Virus record (IMG/VR): IMGVR_UViG_3300032287_000432
Span: 1-45,267 of that record
DNA length: 45,267 nucleotides
From: a virus
Strand: one strand, 5' to 3'
Below the pieces are notes generated by a model. The model searched no databases. It was not told where the DNA came from and saw only the letters and a program-made list of their open reading frames with translations. Below, one piece after another: positions 1 through 7,776 of the stretch. The stretch's first letter is position 1. Each line of letters opens with the position of its first letter. A program made the position numbers and the translations under genes.

Positions 1-113
1 AGTAGCAATTAAAAAAGTAACTTATGACGTAGAAGATGGCTTAGCTGTTAACCTTTATTGGGATGCCACAACAGATGTACCTATCTGGAGGTTTGTAGGT
101 AGGGGATTTGTAA
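1..113. repeat. Left copy of the 113-bp terminal overlap
   Basis: These bases recur exactly at 45155-45267. The repeat lies inside a protein-coding gene whose two halves join in frame when the ends are merged. It is therefore best read as the assembler's overlap of a circular (or circularly permuted) genome. A true short direct terminal repeat is less likely because it would cut that gene. Confidence 0.93.
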
Positions 114-250
114 TGGGAGAACACATTGGTTTCTTACAAAACAATGCTGGTGCAGGTGTGACTGGTAAAGTTTTATATGATACAGACGGTTATTCATCAG
201 GCTCATTGTCATTCAGTTTGTTAATTGAATGTATTAAGCAGTGGAGTTAA
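2..250 (+). CDS. Phage structural protein, 3' part (5' part at 44988-45267)
   Basis: This is the carboxy-terminal part of a 138-residue protein that starts at 44988 and crosses the linearisation point; 82 residues lie here. The visible portion reads as alternating beta-strand and glycine-rich turns (YWDATTDVPIWRF, GRGFVMGEHIGF). It ends with the stop TAA at 248-250, directly before the next start. The gene follows a LamG-like protein and precedes fibre-type genes, so it is probably a tail or head-surface component. I recognise it as a type common in aquatic tailed phages but cannot give it a defined role. It appears broken only because the circle was opened here. Confidence 0.8.
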   Translation, partial: VAIKKVTYDVEDGLAVNLYWDATTDVPIWRFVGRGFVMGEHIGFLQNNAGAGVTGKVLYDTDGYSSGSLSFSLLIECIKQWS

Positions 251-251
251 T

Positions 252-602
252 ATGGAAGAGATCATAGGATTATTGTTCCATGCACGTACTATAGCGCATA
301 TAGAGCATTTAAAGACTAAAAGCTATGCTCAACACAAAGCTCTTGGTCATTTCTATGATGATGTTGTTGATCTAGCAGACAGCCTTGCAGAAGCATATCA
401 AGGGGATGAAGGTATTATGGCTGACATCCCTTTGTTTTCTAGTATGCCTACTGACACTATTGATAACTTCTTAGTTAAACAAGTTAATATGATTGAGAAA
501 TTAAGAGTATCAGCGTCTAGTAGAAAAGCTATTCAAAACATCATTGATGAAGTAATTGCTTTATACTTAAGTACTATTTATAAACTTAGGAACTTATCAT
601 GA
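252..602 (+). CDS. DUF5856-like small helical phage protein
   Basis: A 116-residue, mostly helical protein. The amino-terminal stretch (HARTIAHIEHLKTKS, HKALGHFYDDVVDLADSLAEAYQG) matches my memory of the DUF5856 family, small phage proteins with a four-helix, Dps/ferritin-like look. The His and Asp/Glu spacing would allow metal binding, but this is not shown. I chose ATG 252 over the upstream in-frame ATG at 225. It sits one base after the preceding stop and has GGAG at 243-246 as ribosome binding site. It overlaps the next start by four bases (ATGA). Function in phages is unknown. Confidence 0.6.
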   Translation: MEEIIGLLFHARTIAHIEHLKTKSYAQHKALGHFYDDVVDLADSLAEAYQGDEGIMADIPLFSSMPTDTIDNFLVKQVNMIEKLRVSASSRKAIQNIIDEVIALYLSTIYKLRNLS

Positions 603-754
603 TAGCTACTGATGCTAAAGTAAAACAAATGGAGATCTCTGCTATTATTACAAGAGCAGATGGAACTATTGAAAATCTTGGAACAATTCAATATTGGCAC
701 AAGAACCCTTTTAAACGTATTTTATGGAGAATTAAAAAATGGCTACACTATTAG
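599..754 (+). CDS. Small basic protein, 51 aa
   Basis: A short gene whose ATG at 599 overlaps the previous TGA (ATGA), typical of translational coupling. The product begins MIATDAKVKQME and ends with a basic, Trp-rich tail (NPFKRILWRIKKWLHY) that could bind a membrane surface or nucleic acid. Its last 16 bases overlap the next gene, whose ribosome binding site (GGAGA near 726) lies inside it. The tight packing between tail genes supports it as real. I do not recognise the family. Confidence 0.6.
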   Translation: MIATDAKVKQMEISAIITRADGTIENLGTIQYWHKNPFKRILWRIKKWLHY

Positions 755-1104
755 TAAACTCAGGTAAAGCTGTAGTTACAAACCGTATCAAAGGCTCTGG
801 AACTGAACCTTCCTATGTTGCTTGGGGTACTGGTGCTGGTACAACTGCTGCTGCTGATACTACTTTATTTACTGAAGTTGGTACTAGAGTTTTAGGTACA
901 TCAACACAAGTAACAACAACTACTACAAATGATACATATCAAGTTGTAGGTACACAAACTGCAGGAACAACATTAGCAATTACTAATGCTGGTTTATTTG
1001 ATGCTTTAACATCAGGTAATCTATTTGTTAAAGGTGACTTTTCTACTATTAACCTAACATCAGGCGATAGTATTCAATTCACATTCAAAACACAATTTAG
1101 TTAA
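739..1104 (+). CDS. Tail/fibre-associated structural protein
   Basis: A 121-residue protein rich in Thr, Gly and Ser with predicted beta structure (WGTGAGTTAAADTTLFTEVGTRV, QFTFKTQF in shorter pieces). Proteins of this type recur in the tail-fibre region of aquatic phages and are usually annotated as structural, so a virion role is inferred from family resemblance and position. There is no enzymatic motif. It has a purine-rich ribosome binding site (GGAGA) inside the preceding small gene. It is followed after 22 bases by the repetitive hydrophobic protein. Confidence 0.55.
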   Translation: MATLLVNSGKAVVTNRIKGSGTEPSYVAWGTGAGTTAAADTTLFTEVGTRVLGTSTQVTTTTTNDTYQVVGTQTAGTTLAITNAGLFDALTSGNLFVKGDFSTINLTSGDSIQFTFKTQFS

Positions 1105-1126
1105 ACTACAGATTGAGGATTGAGCA

Positions 1127-1879
1127 ATGGCTCTTAATCAATCTGCAATAAATGTTAAACCAATAAACGGGGCTGAGGTTGTTCAGTATAGCCAAGCCCT
1201 GGATATTGTTTCAACAGTTAATGCCTCCTTTCTAAAAGGTGCTGCTACTTTAAAATCTATTTTAAGTAGTAGTATTTCTACGATTGTAAGTTCTTATGTA
1301 TATCCTAAAGAGTTAATTGCAACAGCAGTAACTTCTTCAGTTAACCTAGTAAGATCTATTGGTAAACTTATTGAGTATACCCTAGATAATAATGTTGAAA
1401 TTCTTATTGCGCAGGCTAGTTACTATTTAACTCTTACGTATAATAGTGTAACTACTTCAACAATAGTAAAAGCTTTAACAAGAACATTAACAATTTTAAG
1501 TACATCAATAGCTACAATACTTAAGTCTGTTAATTCTACTCTTACAGCAAGTGTCTCTTCAATAGTAAGTATTATTAAATCAGCTTTAAAACTAGTTATA
1601 GCTTCAGTTACTTCATTAGTAACCTTAGGAACTATTAAGGTACAGTATGTGGTACTAACTGCTATTTCAACAGTTACAGCTAGTTTAGTAAATTCTATAG
1701 GAAAACTATTGACAATTTCAGTAAATTGTGGTATTATATTAGGTAAGCTTGTAAATAAAATTATTAGTTTAATATCTACAATTATTAGTACTTTAATAGT
1801 AAGTGCTATATCTTTCAAGAACATAGCTGCAGATAGACTTATGTATGCTGCTGTTAGATTCCGTAAAATATTTTATTAA
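1127..1879 (+). CDS. Repetitive hydrophobic Ser/Ile/Val-rich structural protein
   Basis: This 250-residue protein starts with a conserved-looking leader (MALNQSAINVKPINGAE). It then consists almost entirely of degenerate repeats of roughly 17-20 residues, with a pattern like S-x-T-A-S-L-V-x-S-I-G-K-L-L-T (for example near residues 110, 145 and 190). Related phage tail proteins carry regular short repeats after a similar leader, so I infer an elongated beta-solenoid or fibre-like part. Ile, Val, Leu, Ser and Thr dominate, making it far more hydrophobic than its neighbours. The short basic end (RLMYAAVRFRKIFY) resembles a cap. An opposite-strand reading frame inside it is a compositional shadow. 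Confidence 0.55.
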   Translation: MALNQSAINVKPINGAEVVQYSQALDIVSTVNASFLKGAATLKSILSSSISTIVSSYVYPKELIATAVTSSVNLVRSIGKLIEYTLDNNVEILIAQASYYLTLTYNSVTTSTIVKALTRTLTILSTSIATILKSVNSTLTASVSSIVSIIKSALKLVIASVTSLVTLGTIKVQYVVLTAISTVTASLVNSIGKLLTISVNCGIILGKLVNKIISLISTIISTLIVSAISFKNIAADRLMYAAVRFRKIFY

Positions 1880-1894
1880 TAAGGATTTGTTTAC

Positions 1895-2206
1895 ATGAGT
1901 TTATCATTTTCATATAAAGTTACTACAGAAAATGAACAGTTTACGTTTGATTACTCAACTGTTTTATCTTCTCCTGAAACAATCTCTTCAGCAATCTGTA
2001 CAGTAGAAGTAGTATCAGGAACCGATCCTAACCCTAGTAACATACTAGTAGGTAGTGCCGTTATTAATGGCTATCAAGTAGCTCAACGTATTTATAATGG
2101 TTTAGATGGTGTAATCTATCGTCTTAAAATGACAGCGACTACTTCATTAGGAAACGTTTATGTTATTATAGCTGATTTACAAGTCTTATCACCAGCTAAC
2201 GTCTAA
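1895..2206 (+). CDS. Fibre-tail adaptor-like protein
   Basis: A 103-residue beta-rich protein. It has the pattern of a widespread small phage protein found beside tail fibres: an amino-terminal YKVTTENEQFTFDYS strand region, then DPNPSNILVGSAVINGYQVAQRI, then a YRLKMTATTSLGNVY segment. Such proteins are often called fibre-tail adaptors and have an immunoglobulin-like fold. That role is recalled from the family, not proven here. A good AAGGA lies before the ATG. It is followed after two bases by a zinc-binding partner gene, a pairing common in phages. Confidence 0.5.
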   Translation: MSLSFSYKVTTENEQFTFDYSTVLSSPETISSAICTVEVVSGTDPNPSNILVGSAVINGYQVAQRIYNGLDGVIYRLKMTATTSLGNVYVIIADLQVLSPANV

Positions 2207-2208
2207 TC

Positions 2209-2562
2209 ATGTCATACATAGCTAGATATGATAAGGGAGATTGGATAGCTTTATGTGATGTGTGTGGTCGCAAATATAAAGCATCAAACCTTAAAAAACG
2301 TTGGGATGGACTTATGTGTTGTGACGACGACTGGGAAATTCGTCAACCACAAGACTTTGTAAGAGGTATTGCAGATACTCAGATAGCTCCATGGTTAAGG
2401 TCTGAACCATCTAATTCTTTTATACCATTTGCTTTTACAGCACCAGCAGCTCTTATTTTAGTAACAGAGACAGTAACACTTAGTATGGCAATTATTAAAA
2501 AAGATTATACTAATAATAATCTAATTAATGGTTCTGTAATTAACTCAAAAACTTTAGGATAA
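2209..2562 (+). CDS. Small zinc-ribbon-like tail-region protein
   Basis: A 117-residue protein with four cysteines arranged like a zinc site: C16-x2-C19 (CDVCG) and C37-C38 after KKRWDGLMCC. The motif RQPQDFVRGIAD-x-Q-x-APW follows. This combination is common in small phage proteins next to fibre genes. The second half (residues about 70-117) is more hydrophobic and Asn-rich. The function is unknown; the cysteines suggest a structural metal. Five bases separate it from the fibre gene, so the two are probably made together. Confidence 0.55.
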   Translation: MSYIARYDKGDWIALCDVCGRKYKASNLKKRWDGLMCCDDDWEIRQPQDFVRGIADTQIAPWLRSEPSNSFIPFAFTAPAALILVTETVTLSMAIIKKDYTNNNLINGSVINSKTLG

Positions 2563-2566
2563 TATT

Positions 2567-4663
2567 ATGGCAGGATTAAATTTATTTACAAATAATGCTT
2601 CAACTACACTAGCCAGTAATGTGTTAATTGGGGCTACCTCTTTAACTGTTGCTGCAGGTACTGGATCTTTATTCCCAGCCTTAGCTGGTTCTCAGTACTT
2701 TTATTGTACATTAACTAATGCTGCAGCTACCCTTGTTGAAATTGTTAAGGTTACAGCTAGATCAACAGATACTTTTACTATTGTTCGTGGTCAAGACAAT
2801 ACTTCAGCACAAGCATGGACTGCTGGTGATAAAGTAGAACTTAGACTTGTTGATGCTTCTTTAGAAAACTTTCCACAATTAGATTCTACTAATACATTTG
2901 CAGCTGCTCAAACATTTAGTGCTACTCCTGTATTCAGTGCTGGTATTACTTCAACAGCAACTCCTGTTAGCGTAGCTTCTGGTGGTACTGGTTTAGGTAC
3001 ATTAACAGCTAACAATGTAATCTTAGGTAATGGTGCCTCTGCTCCTAACTTTGTAGCTCCTGGCACAGCTGGCAATGTTTTATCATCTAATGGTACTACT
3101 TGGGTAAGTACTACTCCAGCTAGTGGTTCTAGATCTGGTGCTGATTACCTTACATTAAGCGTAGGAACACCTAATATTACTTTAACAAGTTCTTCTAATC
3201 AAGTTCAAGTTGTTACTGCAACAGCATTAGGTCAAACAATTACCTTACCTGATATGACTACTTGTACTAAAGGGTTAGGATACTTTACATTTTATAATAC
3301 TTCAGCTTTCCCAATAGGTGTTAAAGATGCTGGCGGAACAATTAGAGAATATTTATATCCGTCATCATCTAATACTTATGCAAATAGTCCTATTCAAAGT
3401 GTTGATTTAATTATTCAAGAAAATGCTACTGCTAATGGTGTTTGGCATCTTCAAAATCCAATTTCTGCTGGTATATATGGAGCATCAACTAACGTAGCAA
3501 GTAGTACTACTTTTACATCAACTGTTGGTGGTTCAGCTTTATATCAGTTAACTCCTATTTATTATATTATTGTTACAACTAATGCTACTGGCAATACTCT
3601 TGGAACAACTCCATATATTAAATTAGCTACTCTTAATCCAACAACTAAAGCATTTACATTTGGTTCACAAATAACTTTAAGTTCGGCTAACGCAGGAATT
3701 TATAATTCACTTAGACCTGGTGGTGGTTTTGATACTGATGGGGTTAGTAGAGGTTTATTAGTTATAGCTGGGTATTCTTATTATGGTGGTCAAACTATAA
3801 ATAGTGATGTATATGGTGTAGCTGTAGTTAGTGGAGTTTTATATGTTTCAGGAAATCAAAGAATTACTATTGGAACATCAGCAGCGTCAAGTGGGTCATA
3901 TAGTAACACTCCTGGTGTTATGTATAATGGGGCTGACAATGCTTTTACAACTGCTAATTATTTTGAGGGTGGAGTTAACAAAGCAATTAGTATTTATTCA
4001 TATAAAGTAAATGTATCAGGAACAACAGTTACTTTAAGTGGTGCTACAGGGAATGGTATTTCTTATAGTAATACTTCAAGTTATACTTATAGTATGTCTC
4101 CAACTTCTAAAACAACTTATGTAGTAGATGATACAAATAATACTACTAAAACATTTATTAACTATAATACTTCTACAAATACTTTAACAAGTGGTAATAG
4201 AACTTCTCAAACAACTAGAATTGCAGGAAATTTAACAACTACTTTAGCTTCTCAAGCTTCTTTATCATATATTACTGGTACAAGTGGTAGAGTATTTTAT
4301 GGAAGTAGTATTGCAACTGTTACAAATCCTGGAACGGCTACTGTAACTGTTACAAATCCTAATTATAATTTAAAATCTTTCCCAGCTAAAAGTTATGCTT
4401 CTGTAACTACTGGTGCTTCTATGGGTACTTTTTGGCCTACATCAGCAAGTAGTTATAGTATTTTAAGTGGTACTACATTATTTAATTGTGATCCATCAAA
4501 TGCAGATTTTAATTTTAATCAAGCTAGTCTAACTGTTTATAATTCAGATAACTATTGGTATGATGCTAATACAATTATATCAGTAGGGTATTATACCGAT
4601 AATCTAACAACAGTCTATTTAGCTTGTGATAAACTAACACCAGCAACACCATTTGTATCTTAA
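2567..4663 (+). CDS. Tail fibre protein
   Basis: A 698-residue protein. The amino-terminal domain (residues 1 to about 110) has the signature of phage fibre attachment regions: LFTNNASTTLAS, then EIVKVTARSTDTFTIVRGQD, then AWTAGDKVELRLV. Residues about 115-190 hold a collagen-free fibre linker with GTGLGTLTANNVILGNG. The remaining roughly 500 residues are Ser/Thr/Asn/Tyr-rich beta structure, likely the receptor-binding part. No intramolecular chaperone motif is seen at its end. It is probably displayed on the virion and contacts the host surface. The distal region is very Thr/Ser-rich and should be the most variable part. Confidence 0.75.
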   Translation: MAGLNLFTNNASTTLASNVLIGATSLTVAAGTGSLFPALAGSQYFYCTLTNAAATLVEIVKVTARSTDTFTIVRGQDNTSAQAWTAGDKVELRLVDASLENFPQLDSTNTFAAAQTFSATPVFSAGITSTATPVSVASGGTGLGTLTANNVILGNGASAPNFVAPGTAGNVLSSNGTTWVSTTPASGSRSGADYLTLSVGTPNITLTSSSNQVQVVTATALGQTITLPDMTTCTKGLGYFTFYNTSAFPIGVKDAGGTIREYLYPSSSNTYANSPIQSVDLIIQENATANGVWHLQNPISAGIYGASTNVASSTTFTSTVGGSALYQLTPIYYIIVTTNATGNTLGTTPYIKLATLNPTTKAFTFGSQITLSSANAGIYNSLRPGGGFDTDGVSRGLLVIAGYSYYGGQTINSDVYGVAVVSGVLYVSGNQRITIGTSAASSGSYSNTPGVMYNGADNAFTTANYFEGGVNKAISIYSYKVNVSGTTVTLSGATGNGISYSNTSSYTYSMSPTSKTTYVVDDTNNTTKTFINYNTSTNTLTSGNRTSQTTRIAGNLTTTLASQASLSYITGTSGRVFYGSSIATVTNPGTATVTVTNPNYNLKSFPAKSYASVTTGASMGTFWPTSASSYSILSGTTLFNCDPSNADFNFNQASLTVYNSDNYWYDANTIISVGYYTDNLTTVYLACDKLTPATPFVS

Positions 4664-4672
4664 AGGAAAATT

Positions 4673-4996
4673 ATGAAATATATATTAACTCAAACTAATA
4701 ATAATCAACTTGGACCTTTTAATTCTGTTACTCAGAATGAAGAGGGTTGGATTGCTGATGATTCAATTTACTACACTTCTATATTTGGTGTTATGACTTC
4801 ATCTGAAGTAGCTGATGATTATGAAACACCTACTGAACTTGAGATATATAATACACAACAATCTCAATTAAGAGAAGAACAATATAAATTAAAATCAGAT
4901 CCAATTAACTTCCAGTATCAAGCTGGTGTTAAAACTAAGCAAGACTGGTTAGATGCTAGAGCAGCTATTCAAGCTGAATATCCATATAAAGTGTAG
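4673..4996 (+). CDS. Putative fibre-associated or fibre-assembly protein
   Basis: A 107-residue acidic protein right behind the fibre gene with an AAAGGA ribosome binding site. The first half is short beta strands (ILTQTNNNQLGPFNSVTQ). The end, KTKQDWLDARAAIQAEYPY, resembles the helical tail of small proteins that follow fibre genes. By position it could help fibre folding or attachment, but no chaperone family is clearly recognised. Confidence 0.45.
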   Translation: MKYILTQTNNNQLGPFNSVTQNEEGWIADDSIYYTSIFGVMTSSEVADDYETPTELEIYNTQQSQLREEQYKLKSDPINFQYQAGVKTKQDWLDARAAIQAEYPYKV

Positions 4997-5027
4997 TAGT
5001 GTAATTAACCTAGTATAGGAGAATAAC

Positions 5028-5300
5028 TTGGACTTATCTAAGCTAACCAGTATGTTGTTTCCTGTAATAGTCTCGGCTATTGCATGGTTACTTACATCTA
5101 TGACATCTATACAAGCTGATTTAATTAGCATTAAGTCTAAAATGCCTAATCTTATTACAGAGCAGGGTGTACCTACTGATAGCCCTATATCTGCTGAAGC
5201 TAGAGCTAAACTTAAAGAAGAACTAAGACCTCAAATGGGTGAACTCAATGTACGTATTCGTATCCTTGAAGAGCATGATATTCAAAGAAGAGGTAAATAA
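5028..5300 (+). CDS. Single-pass membrane protein with coiled coil, holin/spanin-like
   Basis: A 90-residue protein with a TTG start preceded by TAGGAG at about 5016-5021. An amino-terminal hydrophobic segment (residues about 8-24, LFPVIVSAIAWLLTSM) is followed by a charged helical tail with heptad-like pattern ending EEHDIQRRGK. This is the layout of small phage lysis-cassette proteins anchored in the inner membrane. It stops with an overlapping TAATG into the holin-like gene, so it belongs to the lysis cluster. I cannot say whether it is a holin, antiholin or inner-membrane spanin. Confidence 0.5.
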   Translation: MDLSKLTSMLFPVIVSAIAWLLTSMTSIQADLISIKSKMPNLITEQGVPTDSPISAEARAKLKEELRPQMGELNVRIRILEEHDIQRRGK

Positions 5301-5785
5301 TGTTTAGTATCTTAAGTTCTATATTAGGATTTGCTACTGCTGGGCTACCAAGTATTCTTGGTTTCTTCCAACAGAAAGGTGATCAGTCTCATGAACGTGA
5401 GATGGCTAGACTACAGAATGAACAGACTATGGCTATGGCCCAGGCTGGTTTTGTAGCACAAGAGAAGGTAGCTGCTATTGAATTAGAAGGTACCTATGCT
5501 GAAACTTTTGCACAAGAAAGACAAGCTCTTTATGAACACGATGCAAAGATTGTATCAGAAGCTGCACCATGGGTTAAAACACTTAACGCTTCGGTTAGAC
5601 CTATTGTTGCTTTTACTTTTGTTAGCTTACTTTTATTTGTTGATATAGCTGGCTTTATCTGGGCTGTAAATACTGTAGGTTTTAGTAGAGAATCTATGGA
5701 TGTGATTTTCTCTAGTGATGAGATGGCTATTGTAGGTTCTATTATTGGTTTCTACTTTGGTGCTAGGACTTGGGAAAAGAAATAA
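5300..5785 (+). CDS. Holin-like membrane protein (GTA_holin_3TM type)
   Basis: A 161-residue protein: an amino-terminal hydrophobic stretch (residues 3-22), a long charged helix (about 25-85), then APWVKTLNASVRPIVAFTF and two further hydrophobic segments (about 104-127 and 142-156). The order and the W-V-K-x-L-N-A-S-V-R-P motif match holins of the three-transmembrane type named from gene transfer agents. It would permeabilise the inner membrane to release endolysin. It sits directly upstream of the endolysin, overlapping the prior stop by one base. Confidence 0.7.
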   Translation: MFSILSSILGFATAGLPSILGFFQQKGDQSHEREMARLQNEQTMAMAQAGFVAQEKVAAIELEGTYAETFAQERQALYEHDAKIVSEAAPWVKTLNASVRPIVAFTFVSLLLFVDIAGFIWAVNTVGFSRESMDVIFSSDEMAIVGSIIGFYFGARTWEKK

Positions 5786-6232
5786 GTGAATGTATCAAAA
5801 GCTGGTATACTCCTTATCAAACATCACGAAGGTGTGCGTAATAAGCCTTACCGTTGCCCTGCAGGGTTGTGGACTGTTGGTGTCGGACACCTCATTGGTG
5901 ATGGTAAACAACTCCCTGATGGTTACAACAAAACTTTCACAGATAGAGAAATAGATGGGATTCTTAAAGCTGACTTACGTCGCTTTGAGTTAGGCTTAAG
6001 TAAACTGTTACCTAATGTACCTCTTAAACAAAATGAGTTTGACGCTCTTGTCAGTTTTTGCTTTAATCTGGGTCTTGGATGCTTTCAGCGTTCAACCATC
6101 CGTCAAGCGCTTCTTAGGGGCAATAAAGAAGCTGCTATGGACTCGTTAGTAAAGTATTGCCGTGCAGGTGGTAAAATACTAAGAGGTTTACAAACAAGAA
6201 GATTAGACGAAAAAGCATTATTCGAAGGATAG
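5786..6232 (+). CDS. Endolysin, GH24 (T4-type) lysozyme
   Basis: A 148-residue muramidase with GTG start immediately after the holin stop. The catalytic layout is E15 in HHEGVRNKPY, C24 eight residues later, and T30 in AGLWTVGVGH. This is the E-8-C/D-5-T triad of T4 and P1-type lysozymes, with Cys in place of Asp as in several phage enzymes. It cleaves the glycan strand of peptidoglycan. No signal or anchor sequence is present, so it depends on the holins next to it. Later conserved segments include FDALVSFCFNLG and GLQTRRLDEKALF. It is full length for the family. Confidence 0.9.
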   Translation: MNVSKAGILLIKHHEGVRNKPYRCPAGLWTVGVGHLIGDGKQLPDGYNKTFTDREIDGILKADLRRFELGLSKLLPNVPLKQNEFDALVSFCFNLGLGCFQRSTIRQALLRGNKEAAMDSLVKYCRAGGKILRGLQTRRLDEKALFEG

Positions 6233-6233
6233 C

Positions 6234-6572
6234 ATGAATCTTATTACGGTTGAATCGTGTAAAGCAGTTTATAGAATGTTACGTGAACTCCCACCTTTCA
6301 ACAAATATGAGTTACCTACGCCTTCCGAGATAGAGTTTTTAGTTGTAGATGATCCTGCAATGTATGGTCAATACCAACCTGAACCACACTGTATAACAAT
6401 CAGTTCAGCTAAACAGAGTTATTTACAAACCCTAGAGAAAACAATGGCACATGAAATGGTGCATCTTATTTTATACCTTCAGGGTAAACGATATGAACTC
6501 CATAACAAAAACTTCTATAAACTAACATATCAAATAGCCGAGATATACGGCTGGGAACCCAAGGACTTATAA
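6234..6572 (+). CDS. SprT-like zinc metalloprotein
   Basis: A 112-residue protein with a clear HExxH zinc motif (H73-E74-M-V-H77 in TMAHEMVHLILY), followed by a conserved HNKNFYKL segment that can supply the third ligand. The layout resembles minimal SprT-like proteases found in phages. The substrate is unknown; because it is inside the lysis cluster, virion processing or lysis is possible. It starts one base after the endolysin stop and overlaps the next gene by one base. Confidence 0.65.
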   Translation: MNLITVESCKAVYRMLRELPPFNKYELPTPSEIEFLVVDDPAMYGQYQPEPHCITISSAKQSYLQTLEKTMAHEMVHLILYLQGKRYELHNKNFYKLTYQIAEIYGWEPKDL

Positions 6573-6757
6573 TGGCTCAAGAACATTTAACAGATGCAAC
6601 TAAACATGTAATAGATACTGCATCAATAGCTACAGCAGTTGGAACAGTAATGCAAGTACTACCTGCTATTGCAGCTCTATTTACTATTGTATGGACTTTA
6701 ATTCGTATCTACGAAACAAAGACAATACAAAAACTATTAGGTAAACATAAAGGATAA
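6572..6757 (+). CDS. Small single-pass membrane protein, class II holin-like
   Basis: A 61-residue protein. An amphipathic amino terminus (QEHLTDATKHVIDTAS) precedes a hydrophobic segment (about residues 20-47, ending LFTIVWTLIRIYE) and a Lys-rich carboxy tail. This resembles small phage holins. With two other membrane proteins at 5028 and 5300, the lysis cluster has three candidates, and the sequence alone does not decide which forms the lethal hole. Confidence 0.55.
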   Translation: MAQEHLTDATKHVIDTASIATAVGTVMQVLPAIAALFTIVWTLIRIYETKTIQKLLGKHKG

Positions 6758-6759
6758 GT

Positions 6760-7776
6760 ATGGCTACTTCAGGTACTACTACATTTACAGTTACCAGAGA
6801 TCAAATTATTGAAGCTGCTTTACGTAGTTTGTCAGTTCTTGAAGAAGGGGCTCAGCCATCTGCTACAACTTTAGAAAACTCTTCTTTTTCTTTAAATCTT
6901 ATTTTAAAGAAATGGCAATCAGAAGGTATGAAAATATGGACTATTAAAGAGTATACGTTACCTTTAGTTCCTAATCAAACTTCTTATACTATTGGACCTT
7001 CAGCAACTTATGATTATAATGCTGCTAAACCTTTAAGACTTATTCAAGCTTACTTAAGAAACTTATCTAACTCTACTGATTCAGTAGGTAAGATTGCTTT
7101 AGTATCCCCAGGATCAGGTTATTCAGCTGTTGCTAGTAACCCTGTTTCTGCTACAGGTGGACTAGGTTCTGGTGCCTCTTTTAACTTAACTTTTGGTGGT
7201 GATGTTACTTTAGGAACTGGCTATGTAACTGGTGTTCAACTTGCTAACACTGGAGGTAGTTCATACTCTGTTGGAGATATATTAACAATGCAAGGCGGAG
7301 CTTATACAACTCCAGCTACTATAAGAGTAGACTCTCTTTTAAATGTAAATACCGATATGCCAATGACTATTATCTCACAACAAGAGTATAATATCTTGGG
7401 TGCTAAACAATCACAGGGTAACGTAAACACTGTATACTATAAATCTTGGAAAGACTATGGAGAACTTAGTGTATTCTTAACTCCTAATACTTTTACAGCT
7501 ACAAATTATAATTTACATTTATTTGTACAAACACCTATTGAAGATATTACAAGTTCTAATCAAAACTTTGATTTCCCATCAGAATGGTTCTTAGCCCTTA
7601 AATGGGGTCTAGTTGCAGAGCTTGCATCAGACTATGAAAAGACTCTTACTGATAAACAATACTACGAACAAAAAGCAAATATGCTTAAGAATGAATTAAT
7701 GGATTGGGATATTGAATGGACTTCAACATTCTTCCAACCAGATGTAAGATCAGGGTTTAATAGGAGCTTCCGTTAA
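6760..7776 (+). CDS. Tail accessory protein gp4-like (P22 type) with inserted domain
   Basis: A 338-residue protein. The start region (TVTRDQIIEAALRSLSVLEEG, then LNLILKKWQSEGMKIWT) is typical of P22 gp4-like factors that plug onto the portal and stabilise packaged DNA. The end (residues about 200-330) has the helical FPSEWFLALKWGLVAELASDYE part. Between them, residues about 109-192 are a Gly/Ser/Thr-rich beta insert (VSPGSGYSAVAS, VQLANTGGSSYSVGDIL) not expected in the minimal family. A similar insert is found in the next gene. It lies two bases after a membrane protein and is joined to the next gene by a one-base overlap. Confidence 0.75.
   Translation: MATSGTTTFTVTRDQIIEAALRSLSVLEEGAQPSATTLENSSFSLNLILKKWQSEGMKIWTIKEYTLPLVPNQTSYTIGPSATYDYNAAKPLRLIQAYLRNLSNSTDSVGKIALVSPGSGYSAVASNPVSATGGLGSGASFNLTFGGDVTLGTGYVTGVQLANTGGSSYSVGDILTMQGGAYTTPATIRVDSLLNVNTDMPMTIISQQEYNILGAKQSQGNVNTVYYKSWKDYGELSVFLTPNTFTATNYNLHLFVQTPIEDITSSNQNFDFPSEWFLALKWGLVAELASDYEKTLTDKQYYEQKANMLKNELMDWDIEWTSTFFQPDVRSGFNRSFR

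Noticed and set aside
1-113. True 113-bp direct terminal repeat of T7 type
   Set aside because: The repeat interrupts a gene that is whole only after circularisation, and the packaging genes look P22-like; assembly overlap is simpler.
1423-1824. 133-residue leftward frame inside the repetitive protein gene
   Set aside because: It mirrors the Val/Ile-rich repeats of the plus-strand gene; no ribosome binding site and no recognisable features.
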